Source of the DNA: an uncultured Eubacteriales bacterium
GTDB lineage: Bacteria > Bacillota > Clostridia > Oscillospirales > CAG-272
Reading direction: 5' to 3'
Length of the DNA stretch: 50,017 bases
Assembly (NCBI GenBank): GCA_934526185.1
Contig: CAKTAA010000008.1
Location: forward strand, 1-50,017
The notes under the pieces are model-generated. The model did not search any database. It saw only the letters and a list, made by a program, of their open reading frames with translations, and was not told the origin of the DNA. Made by a program: the position numbers and the translations under genes. This document shows positions 16,324 to 24,256 of this stretch, in pieces (the first letter of the stretch is position 1; each line of letters starts with the position of its first letter).

Positions 16324-17610
16324 TCATTGGGTATCAATGCCCAATGCCGAAAACTGTTCGTCTTTTATGGTGCAGGATCCTAAGATCAAAAAGTAAAGTT
16401 GCAGTGCTTTCTCTCGGATTTCCTCAACTTTTTTGGTATCATGCAAATTGTGTTTATGAAAATATCCATTGCGCTGCTTATCGCGCCAGTCATCTATTGT
16501 GGAAACCAAATGCTCTCTGGCGTATTTATTGACATCCAGAATACGACCGTTATGTTCTATGACCTGCTCCAGCGCACCCAAAGTGGTATCGACTATATCA
16601 GCGTTTTCTTTGCTGAATTGCACTATATCTCTGCCTTTGGATTTTATAGTGATTCCGGTTCCTTCTGATAGCTGAATAACCGCAAATAACAACTGTTCAA
16701 TAGACTTTAGATATCCTGCTACAACGTTTGTTAAATCCAAATTCTCCGTCAGTTGATACATGGTGTAAAACCATTCAGAAGTAATAAAACTGACCGCGAA
16801 ATTACTCTTGCCGATCATAGCTCTCCACAAGCCTCTATCCAAATAGTTCCGTTTTATTGTTTCGACTTGATTGGGATAAACAGTATCCGGTATGTTTGCT
16901 GTATAGTTATGTGTGGTAATTGCTTTACCACATTTTTTCCTGAACTGTGCAAGAGCTTTTTCGGTGGGAGTAATTACCGTACTAAAGCCAATGATCGCCT
17001 TTGCCTGTTCATTGAATTGCTTGCAAAATTCGATGAGTTCATCGCATTCCGTCTCGCCAAAATACTGAGCCCAAAATTCCATAATGGGAATCCTTTCAAC
17101 GGGGATCCCGGCGCGACCATTCATTTCATTAACCGATGTAAAAAGAGCATCTTTAGAAAATTCATCTAGAGCTGCAATAACTATCAATTTGAGTGCTTCT
17201 ACAGCGTAACGGCCGGCTTCAAATTCTTTGCAATACTTACCAAGGTCTGATGTATCAGAAAACACAACACCACATTTCTTTTCGTTTTCTGTGAGCACTA
17301 TTTGAAAAGGTCGTGATTTTGCTTGTTCTGTCTCTGGAAGTGCTCTGAACACCGGTGCTATGGGATAGAAGCTAAAATTGGCAGTATTATACTCAGAGAA
17401 TAGAGATACCGCTAATGACTCAATGACTTTTGCAGCTCTATATTCATTCGTTTCCACCATGGAACTATATGCACCATATCTTTTATCTCCTAAAAAGATA
17501 AGAGAGCCTAAGGATTCTTCGTATTTCTCATGGTTGCTTAATAAGACGTCGCGGCTGCGCTCAACAAGATCAATCAATCTATTCAATGCTTCTAAATAAG
17601 CTTGTTTCAA
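16324..17610 (-). CDS. HEPN-motif protein, possible defence or toxin RNase
   Basis: 428 residues, soluble, mostly helical. Near the C-terminus DKQRNGYFHKHNLHD contains RNGYFH (Arg380-His385), an R-N-x3-H motif of the kind that forms the active site in HEPN RNases, set between long helices (VNKYAREHLVSTIDDW and KKVEEIREKALQLYFLILGS). The rest has no motif I recognise. HEPN proteins are common in toxin-antitoxin and abortive-infection systems, but the motif alone also occurs in inactive or unrelated helical proteins. It is the last gene of the recombinase/capsid element, downstream of a small membrane peptide. Confidence 0.55.
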   Translation of the reverse strand: MKQAYLEALNRLIDLVERSRDVLLSNHEKYEESLGSLIFLGDKRYGAYSSMVETNEYRAAKVIESLAVSLFSEYNTANFSFYPIAPVFRALPETEQAKSRPFQIVLTENEKKCGVVFSDTSDLGKYCKEFEAGRYAVEALKLIVIAALDEFSKDALFTSVNEMNGRAGIPVERIPIMEFWAQYFGETECDELIEFCKQFNEQAKAIIGFSTVITPTEKALAQFRKKCGKAITTHNYTANIPDTVYPNQVETIKRNYLDRGLWRAMIGKSNFAVSFITSEWFYTMYQLTENLDLTNVVAGYLKSIEQLLFAVIQLSEGTGITIKSKGRDIVQFSKENADIVDTTLGALEQVIEHNGRILDVNKYAREHLVSTIDDWRDKQRNGYFHKHNLHDTKKVEEIREKALQLYFLILGSCTIKDEQFSALGIDTQ

Positions 17611-17625
17611 CTATCACACCCCCTA

Positions 17626-17663
17626 TAATGAAAAAGGCACATAATCCGAAGACTACGTGCCTT
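17626..17663 (-). terminator. terminator after the small membrane peptide
   Basis: AAGGCAC (17634-17640) pairs with GTGCCTT (17657-17663). On the minus strand the stem is followed by TTTTTCATTA. It lies between the membrane peptide gene and the HEPN gene. Confidence 0.6.
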
Positions 17664-17678
17664 GACGCACGGCAAGAG

Positions 17679-17846
17679 TTAGCGATTGCCAGATCGTACA
17701 AGCGCATACTCTTTGCAAGCATCGACCGCATGAGTCGATACTTCCTTAACTGCCGCAGGGTCAAGTTTCAACGCGAAAATGACCGCAACAGCAGTGCCGC
17801 CAAGGGCAACCACGAGCTTCCAGTCGACAATGACTTTGAAGTCCAT
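17679..17846 (-). CDS. small single-pass membrane peptide
   Basis: 55 residues from the ATG at 17846 behind GAAAGGAGGTAGCGAT; upstream codons to 17879 would include that ribosome site. It has one hydrophobic segment (WKLVVALGGTAVAVIFALKL) followed by DPAAVKEVSTHAVDACKEYA. It may be holin-like or an accessory peptide of the element. It has its own promoter, which overlaps the terminator of the preceding recombinase gene. Confidence 0.65.
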   Translation of the reverse strand: MDFKVIVDWKLVVALGGTAVAVIFALKLDPAAVKEVSTHAVDACKEYALVRSGNR

Positions 17847-17918
17847 ATCGCTACCTCCTTTCCGAGGTCTACACCCCAAGAATAAAAATGGTAGCTAAAA
17901 TTGCCCTACGTCATAGTC

Positions 17919-17947
17919 ATTATAACAAAAACCGGCTGATTTTTCAA
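17919..17947 (-). promoter_or_regulatory. promoter overlapping a terminator
   Basis: On the minus strand TTGAAA (17942-17947), 17-base spacer, TATAAT (17919-17924). The -35 box is in the loop and the spacer is the right arm and T tract of the terminator at 17927-17954. It should drive the small membrane peptide and the HEPN gene. Confidence 0.65.
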
Positions 17948-17954
17948 CCGGTTT
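17927..17954 (-). terminator. terminator of the second recombinase gene
   Basis: On the minus strand AAACCGG, 12-base loop, CCGGTTT then TTGTT, 42 bases after the recombinase stop. Confidence 0.7.
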
Positions 17955-17995
17955 GCTTAAACTTGCCAAATCTACATTTTGGGTGGCTATGATCG

Positions 17996-19589
17996 TTATT
18001 CATATTTCTGTTCCAGTGTACCGCCGATCCGCAGATGGATATCCAGACGATCATCGTACACCACGATTCTGTCGGCGAGCTGGCGTAGTACAACCGCATC
18101 GGTGGTATCCATCTTTTCGCCGCTGTGGACATGCTCTTTGAAGGCATCCATCCAGTATTTCACTTCCGCGAATCGTCCTGCCGTTGCTTTGAGTTCTCGC
18201 TGACGTTCCTGCAGCTCGTCCATCTGCTGGCTGTAAGAGGCGATTTTGATCTCGTAGTCCATCTCACTTACCGCGCCCTGTTGCTGGACTTTGTGGAGGC
18301 TTAGAACGGCCTCCTGTATAGCTATTATGTCCTGCTGCACCTGTTTCAGCTCTGTGTGCTTATTGGCCTCCATAACCTCTGCACAGCTTTCCTCAACCAC
18401 ATCCAGCACATCCTCCATACCGTCGAATGCGGCACGGATGGTGCGTTCCAGTATGTCCTCGTTGATGTGGTGGCTGTCACAGACCGCGCGGCCGTTGCTG
18501 ATCCTGTTGGTGCATCCCCAAGCTGCAACCCGCTTGCCACTGCCGACGGTACGCACATGCCTGCGGAGACGGTGGCCGCAGGTGCCGCATACCAGCAGAC
18601 CACTGAGTGGATATTTACTGGTATATCGGCTGCTACCTATCGATGTATCCTTTTCGTCCCTGCGGCGCTGCATCTCAGCCTGCGCCATATCAAACATCTC
18701 CTGCGTAATGATCGCCGGGTGCGTGTTTTCTGCATAGTACATAGGAGACTGACCGGTATTCTTCATTCGACGCTTGGATAGCACATCCGGCTTGAATGTT
18801 TTGCCGAGAATAGCATTACCGGTGTATTTCTCGTTTTTGAGGATGCCCAGTACCGCGTTAGGCCGCCATTGTGTGCTGCCGCGCTTGGTAGTAATGCCGT
18901 CTGCCTCCAGCCTCACGGCAGATCTGTGGCACGGGGATTCCTGCGAGGTATTCGCCATAAATGCGACGTACCGTTTCCGCTTCATCCTCTGCGATCACAT
19001 ATTCACCGGTGCTACTTTTCTTGTAGCCCAGCACCATCCCTGTGTTGAGGATGACCTCACCGTTCTGGAACTTCTTTTGGTAGCTCCACTTGATGTTGGT
19101 GGACATGGTGCGTGATTCCTGCTCGGCCATGGCTGCGAGGATCGTCAGCAGCACTTCACCGCCGGGTGTCATAGTATCTATGTTCTCGTTCTCAAAGTAC
19201 ACACTGATACCGAGGTCTTTCAGTTCGCGGATGTAGTTGAGTGCGTCTACGGTGTTTCTGGCGAAGCGGCTGATGGATTTGACCAGCACCTTGTTGATCT
19301 TCCCGTCGCGGCATACCTGTATCATGCGCATGAAATCCGGACGTTTCTCAGCGCGAGTACCGGTGATGCCCGGATTCGCATAGATACCGCCGAACTGCTA
19401 TTCCGGTTTTGACGTGATCAGAGTGGTGTAGTGCTGCACCTGCCGACCGAAGCTATCTTCCTGTTCTTCCTTCTCAGTCGATACACGGGCGTATGCCGCT
19501 ACCACCATTTGTGGCTTGCGGTACTGTCCTGTGGTGAATAGCGCTTCTGACGGGATCCGTCGCACCACACGCGTTGCTGTTTGAGCCAT
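17996..19589 (-). pseudogene. large serine recombinase, broken by a stop and a frameshift
   Basis: Starts at ATG 19589 (AGGAGG upstream) two bases after the stop of the first recombinase. The frame reads VVAAYARVSTEKEEQEDSF (catalytic Ser of the resolvase domain), then TAG at 19398-19400, where relatives have Trp (PE-W-QF). It continues in frame with the resolvase core (KSISRFARNTVDALNYIREL) to about 18905. There an extra G shifts the frame (REAGG for RELEADGITT), and the remainder (RGSTQWRPNAVLGILKNEKY, zinc ribbon CGTCGHRL, coiled coil) reads to 17996. All domains of a large serine integrase can be traced, so the loss looks recent. It would have acted in integration or excision of the element. 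Confidence 0.85.
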
Positions 19590-19591
19590 GA

Positions 19592-21054
19592 TCACACCTC
19601 CTTCCTGTTCCAGTCGGGTTTGTTGCCCGGCTGACCGTTTGTATATTCCTTCGTGATCTCCACGCCATTGAAGAAGCGGAAGGTCACGTGATTTGGCATC
19701 ATTATGATTTGCTCTACGAATAACTTGAGCTTTGTTTCGTCGAAGTCTGTGATCGTCGTATAGTCGCTTTCTCGTATTGTGTTTCTTTGTAGCTGCCGGA
19801 TGTATTCCTGCTGCTCTCGGATTCTGGCTTTGATGGACTGTTGCTCGACGCGGAATGCTTTATCCGAGATGAGTTTCCGCATTAGCAGCCCTGCCAGCTT
19901 TTCTTCCTCCTGTTGGAGTTCTTTTATGACCGCCTGTATTGCAGCAATGGTATCGCCCTGCGGCCGCTGGATAACGAATTCGTTGTATGCTTCTATGAAC
20001 TTCTCTTGCAGTATTGTGTCCTTGATTCGTGTGCTGTCGCACTGATCGCGGCCTTGACGTTCCTGTCTGGCGCAGACCCATATATCATTGCGCCATTTCT
20101 TTCCGCTGTTGTTTACTTTGTGGCGGTAGGTGCTGCCACAGCTGCCGCATATGATCATGCCTGTAAATGGGTAGATAGGATGCTCCTGCTTCACTAGCTT
20201 GGGATTCGCCCGTTCCTGCCGTATTGCTTGTGCGCGGTAGAAGGTTTCCTTGCTTACGATACCTTCATGGGCATTCTCGATGTAATATCGCTCACCGTAG
20301 CGGCCATCTAAGTTATCGCACTTTGTGCCGTCTATGCGGACGCTTTTGCCCATCATCACATCGCCCATGTATTCTCGTTGCTGATCAACTTGAGGATGCC
20401 ATTTGGCCTCCATGGGTTTCCTTTTCCATTTGGGATTCCAGCTTCGTTGAGTGTCTTAGCAATAGCAGGGCAGCCGCAGCCGGAGATGTACATGTCATAG
20501 ATCCAGCGCACCACTTCTGCCTGTTCCGGCACGATGGCCACGGTGTTATTCGCCGCCATGCGAAATCCGTACATGCTGCTGCCGATGGAATACCAGCCAT
20601 TCTCAAAGCGATGCTGGATTGACCATTTCTGTCGCTTGGAATCCACTTCCAGATCGTTCTCTGCGATGGTGGCTGCGATCGTCAAGAACAGCTCACTGGT
20701 GGGCTGCATGGTGCTGCTCTGTTCCTTTTCGAATATGACCTCGACACCCATGTCGCGCAGCTCACGCACCGCCTCTAACAGCTCTACGGTATTTCTGGCG
20801 AAGCGGGAGACTGATTTGGTATGTATGATGTCGAACTGCCCTGTGCGGGCGTCCTGCAGCATTTTCATAAATTCTGGCCGCTTGTATGCGCTGCTTCCAC
20901 TGATGCCTCGATCTGCGTATATGTGTACCAGCTCGTTGTCAGAGTCTTCATCAAACTTCCCGCACCAATATTGCTCCTGAAACTCGTAGCTGTGAATCTG
21001 TGCTTTGCTGGACGATGATACGCGCACATAGGCGGCCACGCGTTTTCTTGCCAT
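19592..21054 (-). pseudogene. large serine recombinase, frameshifted
   Basis: ATG at 21054 behind AAAGGAGGTAGATG. The resolvase domain (RVAAYVRVSSSSKAQIHSYE, KSVSRFARNTVELLEAVREL) and the start of the recombinase domain (GNPWRPNGILKLISNE) read to TGA at 20356. One base is missing near 20369, after which ENT... should read as (N/K)YMGDVMMGKSVRI. From there the second frame carries the zinc ribbon (ICGSCGSTYRHKV) and coiled coil to 19592. The total length fits a ~487-residue integrase. The stop is followed 2 bases later by the second recombinase, so the two were a translationally coupled pair. A programmed frameshift is a remote alternative. Confidence 0.85.
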
Positions 21055-21091
21055 GGCATCTACCTCCTTTCTGTATAGATTGTTGTTTGAT

Positions 21092-21403
21092 TTACCATTC
21101 GAATCCTGCGAATCTGACGATTTCGCGGATGGCGTTCATTGCTCTTTTGGGGCTTGAGTAGTCCCGAATGAATTTGGGGTCCTGCCGACCGTTCCGCTTC
21201 ACTACAACCAGCGGGTATCCATAGCTCAGTAGGATCCGCACTTCCAAGGTATCCTCCTGCTCGCCTTGCCAAGCAACCTGCACCGTCTTTTTCCACACTC
21301 TGTGATAGATGGGATTGCCGGTGTCGCTGGCGTAGCCTGCGAGGGTGAAGCCGTTCTTGGCGATCAGTTCGTCGAAGTCTTTCTGTGCCTTTTCTATGGT
21401 CAT
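21092..21403 (-). CDS. hypothetical protein between capsid and recombinases
   Basis: 103 residues from the ATG at 21403 behind AAGGAGGTCACAGC. The sequence (MTIEKAQKDFDELIAKNGFT ... YGYPLVVVKRNGRQDPKFIR) looks like a compact soluble alpha/beta protein. I recognise no family. It ends 37 bases before the first recombinase gene. Its position between capsid and recombinase suggests an element-specific role. Confidence 0.65.
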   Translation of the reverse strand: MTIEKAQKDFDELIAKNGFTLAGYASDTGNPIYHRVWKKTVQVAWQGEQEDTLEVRILLSYGYPLVVVKRNGRQDPKFIRDYSSPKRAMNAIREIVRFAGFEW

Positions 21404-21461
21404 TGCTGTGACCTCCTTGTTCTTTGGTAGGACAATTAAGCCAGAAAGAAAGGGGAAAGTC

Positions 21462-21506
21462 CAGCGCAATTGCCATTGTTAGCAAAGAGTTAGCAATTGC
21501 GCTGGT
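21462..21506 (-). terminator. stem-loop just after the capsid gene
   Basis: A perfect 13-bp inverted repeat, CCAGCGCAATTGC / GCAATTGCGCTGG, with a 19-base loop starts 9 bases after the capsid stop. On the minus strand it is followed by CTTTCCCCTTTCTTTC, a T-rich but imperfect tail, so it may be a leaky terminator or an mRNA 3' stabiliser. Confidence 0.6.
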
Positions 21507-21514
21507 TACCCATT

Positions 21515-22417
21515 TTAGTTGGTAATCTGCATTACGTGAACAGCGTCGGGACGGATGAGCTTAGCGTCCAGATATTCGTAGCCGAGGTAGCCAATCTGCC
21601 CCTTTGCGATAAACAGTTCGTTCAAACGGCGCATCGTAAAGGGCATGCGGTCAATGATCCAGAAGTAGCTGAAATCACCGAAGGCGATAGGCTTAGTTCC
21701 TGCTGCTTCACTGGGCATGTAGTTGGAGATGTACACCGCCTTGCCCATGATCGTATTATCTGCGTGGTTCCACAGATAGTTGCCACTGGCGTCCTTGAGA
21801 GTACGGAGCTTGAGAGCAGTCTCGTCGTCCATGATCCACACCGCGTTGCGGCGATACTCCTTGTCCAGCGAGAAGAACAGGCGAATCACATCATCGTAAG
21901 TGATATCGCTGGTGCTATGGCCGATAACTGCATTGTTCATAAAGCCGCAGGGAGCATCGGTGCCATCGCCACTGATGAATGCTGCTTCCTCTGCTCGGCC
22001 AATGCAGCGGGCAAATCCTTTGGTGATATGACCTTCTGTGTCGAAATGGGCATCGTTGCAGAAGTCCTCCGCCACCTGAATCATGCTGCCAACTTTGTGG
22101 CTGATCACGCGGATGCGGTCAAACTCAGGACTGTTTTTGTAAAACGTGCTTCCATTCTCTAAGTTCAGCCAAGTGGCAACGGGAGCATTGTCGTATGTCC
22201 AGATGGTATGATCTCCGCGAGGGGCATCCACCACCCTGGCGATCTGACGGAAGATGTTTTCCTGCTTTCGCGCTGCGGTGAACTTCTGATTGGATTCATA
22301 GGGCAGTCGGTAGCTACCATTCTGGGTATTCTTGCCCTTTTCGATGTAGCTGTGGGAAATAGGTTTACCTCTGGCGGCATCCCAAAATTCTCTGTGGTAT
22401 TCAGTGCTATGATACAT
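21515..22417 (-). CDS. HK97-fold major capsid protein, orphan
   Basis: 300 residues from the second ATG (22417), which is 8 bases from GGAGG; the ATG at 22423 is too close to that site. Family landmarks are VISHKVGSMIQVAEDFCNDA, the helical AARxIGRAEEAAFISGDGTD-type block followed by PCGFMNN, LKDASGNYLWN, and the C-terminal IAFGDFSYFWIIDR and RPDAVHV. The length is that of a mature capsid without the N-terminal scaffolding (delta) domain. There is no portal, terminase, protease or tail gene nearby, so it is not an ordinary prophage. It could make an empty shell, package a satellite with helper-phage proteins, or act like an encapsulin; no cargo signal is visible. Confidence 0.85.
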   Translation of the reverse strand: MYHSTEYHREFWDAARGKPISHSYIEKGKNTQNGSYRLPYESNQKFTAARKQENIFRQIARVVDAPRGDHTIWTYDNAPVATWLNLENGSTFYKNSPEFDRIRVISHKVGSMIQVAEDFCNDAHFDTEGHITKGFARCIGRAEEAAFISGDGTDAPCGFMNNAVIGHSTSDITYDDVIRLFFSLDKEYRRNAVWIMDDETALKLRTLKDASGNYLWNHADNTIMGKAVYISNYMPSEAAGTKPIAFGDFSYFWIIDRMPFTMRRLNELFIAKGQIGYLGYEYLDAKLIRPDAVHVMQITN

Positions 22418-22433
22418 ATTCATTTCCTCCTTG

Positions 22434-22721
22434 TTATTTAGAACATCTGCATTCGTACAGACCCAATTGGAACAAGCTTTTGGGCCCGCCGATGCACTTC
22501 ATTTCGTAGCCGCAATCGGGACACCGGATTTCATAGGGAAGGAAATCATCTGCGCGGTGGGGATGTCTGGAATGCAGCCGGTAGCGCCGTCCAGCATTGC
22601 TAAATTCGCCGGTCAGGTAAAAATCATAATGCTGGCTAATGAATTGTTCGGTGTTCCATGTGCGGGTCGGGATTTTAATTCTCCCGTTAGCGCCCTTGTC
22701 GATAATCAGATACACTGTCAT
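22434..22721 (-). CDS. hypothetical protein with CxxC pairs
   Basis: 95 residues, TAGGAGGAATTTACA before the ATG. The C-terminal half has CPDCGYEMKCIGGPKSLFQL GLYECRC, a possible small zinc ribbon. The N-terminal half (MTVYLIIDKGANGRIKIPTR) is beta-rich. It lies 16 bases upstream of the capsid gene, probably in the same transcript. Function unknown. Confidence 0.65.
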   Translation of the reverse strand: MTVYLIIDKGANGRIKIPTRTWNTEQFISQHYDFYLTGEFSNAGRRYRLHSRHPHRADDFLPYEIRCPDCGYEMKCIGGPKSLFQLGLYECRCSK

Positions 22722-22865
22722 TGTAAATTCCTCCTAAGTTTTGAATTCGATTTGAAAACTTGATTGATGGGGCTATACCCCTTCTTGATTTCTCGATTTT
22801 TCGCGCGTGACCCCACGCCCGTCTCGGGAATAAAAAGTTGGCAAGATTTGACCTCCCCCTACCCG

Positions 22866-23066
22866 TCAGCGGATCACGCGGTATCCGCGGCGACCGCAGT
22901 AATGTTTCACATCGTCGATGTCATACACATGGATGGTGCTACTGCCATCTCTGATTGTGTAACGGATATCCTTTGTGACGGTGATGGTGGTTCCGTCAGG
23001 CTTTTGATAGCTTCGCTTACCACCGGCAAAGATTTTACTGCCGAACAGCTTGTCCTTCCAACTCAT
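22866..23066 (-). CDS. small hypothetical protein
   Basis: 66 residues from the ATG at 23066, chosen for GGAGGCGGCAA upstream and the four-base ATGA overlap with the preceding gene. Its end (DDVKHYCGRRGYRVIR) resembles the end of that preceding protein (DDTIAYCRMRGYKPVK), so the two share a C-terminal motif. Function unknown. About 140 bases without a gene follow before the 22434 gene. Confidence 0.6.
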   Translation of the reverse strand: MSWKDKLFGSKIFAGGKRSYQKPDGTTITVTKDIRYTIRDGSSTIHVYDIDDVKHYCGRRGYRVIR

Positions 23067-23338
23067 TTGCCGCCTCCGTTCTTGACTGGCTTGTAGCCGC
23101 GCATGCGGCAATACGCAATGGTATCGTCATAGGCGTTGAAGTACACGGAACTGAGACCCATGTGGACGCTCCACGGCATAGGCGTCAGCGCAATGCTCCT
23201 GCGTACAAGCACCGGTGTACCATTGCTGGCACGACACATGATCATGCCATCCGCTTTTTCATCCCCAAAATCTTCGGCAGCCAGCATTTCTGTGGGGATG
23301 CTGCTGTCTGCCATTCCGTAAAATCTGTATTTTTTCAT
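23063..23338 (-). CDS. first protein-coding gene of the capsid element
   Basis: 91 residues; AAAGGACGGAATCGC precedes the ATG. The sequence (DEKADGMIMCRASNGTPVLV, MGLSSVYFNAYDDTIAYCRM) is compact and soluble. It overlaps the next gene by four bases and shares a C-terminal Tyr-Cys-x2-Arg-Gly-Tyr motif with it. It is the first full-size gene after the attenuator leader. Function unknown. Confidence 0.6.
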   Translation of the reverse strand: MKKYRFYGMADSSIPTEMLAAEDFGDEKADGMIMCRASNGTPVLVRRSIALTPMPWSVHMGLSSVYFNAYDDTIAYCRMRGYKPVKNGGGK

Positions 23339-23403
23339 GCGATTCCGTCCTTTCGTATTGGTTTGTAGCTGATGTAGCAGGGAATATATATGGCTTAAAT
23401 TTT

Positions 23404-23463
23404 CATTCTTTTAGGAAACAACACTGTAACCCTGCTACATTTGCTACACTGGTTGTTTCCACT
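23404..23463 (-). CDS. 19-residue ORF in the leader, overlapping a hairpin
   Basis: GTG at 23463 with a strong AAGGAGGTGCAACA ribosome site; encodes METTSVANVAGLQCCFLKE. The ORF overlaps an inverted repeat, GGAAACAAC (23453-23461 on the complement) and GTTGTTTCC (23415-23423), with inner pairing, so its translation would open that hairpin. It lies 65 bases before the first full-size gene, as expected for a regulatory small ORF. Confidence 0.5.
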
Positions 23464-23616
23464 GTTGCACCTCCTTCGCTACGGTTCCAAGGCAGCCTCC
23501 TGCTCGAGGTCTCCTTGTTTTACTCGATCACGCTCTTATACCAGCCCTTGCCGGTATCGTCATGGCACATATTTGATCGGGTATCGCTCACGTGAGGCTA
23601 TTCAATTTTCAAGGAA

Positions 23617-23676
23617 CAAAAAAGAGCAATGACACACGACTTCATGATTTCTTGAAGCTTTGTATCATTGCTCTTT
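23617..23676 (-). terminator. leader terminator (attenuator candidate)
   Basis: Arms 23662-23676 and 23621-23635 pair over 15 bases with one mismatch, with an inner CTTCA/TGAAG stem. On the minus strand the stem is followed by TTTTTTG. It lies between the promoter at 23787-23815 and the first gene, so it would stop most transcripts unless relieved. Confidence 0.8.
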
Positions 23677-23755
23677 ATAACTTTGTATTTTTGTAATTTT
23701 GTTTTTTGTGATTGTGTTGTTGGTATCTTCTTTTTACTTTATCTTTGAAGGACAT
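23675..23755 (-). CDS. 26-residue leader peptide
   Basis: ATG at 23755 with AGGG six bases upstream; encodes a Lys/Gln/Asn/Tyr-rich peptide beginning MSFKDKVKRRYQQHNHKK. Its TAA stop overlaps the first bases of the terminator's 5' arm. That geometry is typical of translation-coupled attenuation, where a stalled ribosome changes the downstream fold. It is too short for confident coding prediction. Confidence 0.45.
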   Translation of the reverse strand: MSFKDKVKRRYQQHNHKKQNYKNTKL

Positions 23756-23786
23756 CCTGTGCCCTGATGTGTCTTTCGACTATTAT

Positions 23787-23815
23787 ATTATAGCACATTC
23801 GAACATTTGTGTCAA
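23787..23815 (-). promoter_or_regulatory. consensus sigma-A promoter of the capsid element
   Basis: On the minus strand TTGACA (23810-23815), 17-base spacer, TATAAT (23787-23792), a full consensus match. It faces the leader, capsid and recombinase genes. Confidence 0.85.
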
Positions 23816-23851
23816 CACCTGTGATACAATATATAGTGCCTAATTTGGGGG

Positions 23852-23879
23852 CAATATATTATATATACACAATATATTG
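23852..23879. repeat. AT-rich inverted repeat
   Basis: CAATATATT and AATATATTG are 9-bp inverted arms 10 bases apart, with a related CAATATATAG just upstream at 23827. They lie behind the capsid-element promoter and could be operator or replication sequences. Confidence 0.4.
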
Positions 23880-23982
23880 TGTTTTTCGTTATGCTTCGAT
23901 CATCGTTTTTTGCTCCCCCTATACACCCCCTCAATAAAAGCCATTCGAGAAAGGGGACTTGTAGATTTACTGAACTGCTTAT

Positions 23983-24179
23983 CTTTTCTGATTCTTCTTT
24001 ATGAAAAGTCGCGTATAAAAAAATGATAGAAAAAGATATACGAAAAAGAATCAACCGGAATCAGAAGGTCAGAAGAATCGCCCGTCAGGGCGCTATAGCA
24101 CCCTTCTACTGGGGTACTTCTCTTTACTGATTCTTTTTCTAAGAAAGTCGCGTATGAAAAGAATATAGAAAAAGTTACG
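23983..24179. repeat. pair of ~60-bp imperfect direct repeats
   Basis: 23983-24042 and 24120-24179 share CTGATTCTT, AAGTCGCGTAT, ATAGAAAAAG and TACG in the same order, roughly four in five bases identical, with 77 bases between. Both lie in the gap between the capsid element and the restriction unit. They might be attachment, replication or regulator sites. No gene lies in 23816-24212. Confidence 0.6.
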
Positions 24180-24212
24180 CAAAACAGGGTCAGATACCCT
24201 CAGAACCTCAGT

Positions 24213-24253
24213 AAAAACACCATCGCAACCATCTCGGTTGCTGTGGTGTTTTG
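24213..24253 (-). terminator. terminator ending the restriction unit
   Basis: AAAACACCA...CAACC / GGTTG...TGGTGTTTT hairpin directly after the 24257 gene, with T runs on both sides. Confidence 0.8.
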
Positions 24254-24256
24254 CTA

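Noticed and set aside
21515..22417. Encapsulin nanocompartment
   Set aside because: The sequence follows phage HK97 capsid motifs (GDGT, GDFxYFxIxDR) and no cargo gene or targeting peptide is visible; kept only as a possibility.
23595..23616. CCTTGAAAATTGAATA string like those flanking rRNA genes in Bacillota
   Set aside because: No rRNA sequence is nearby; such strings also occur in leaders of clostridial mobile elements.
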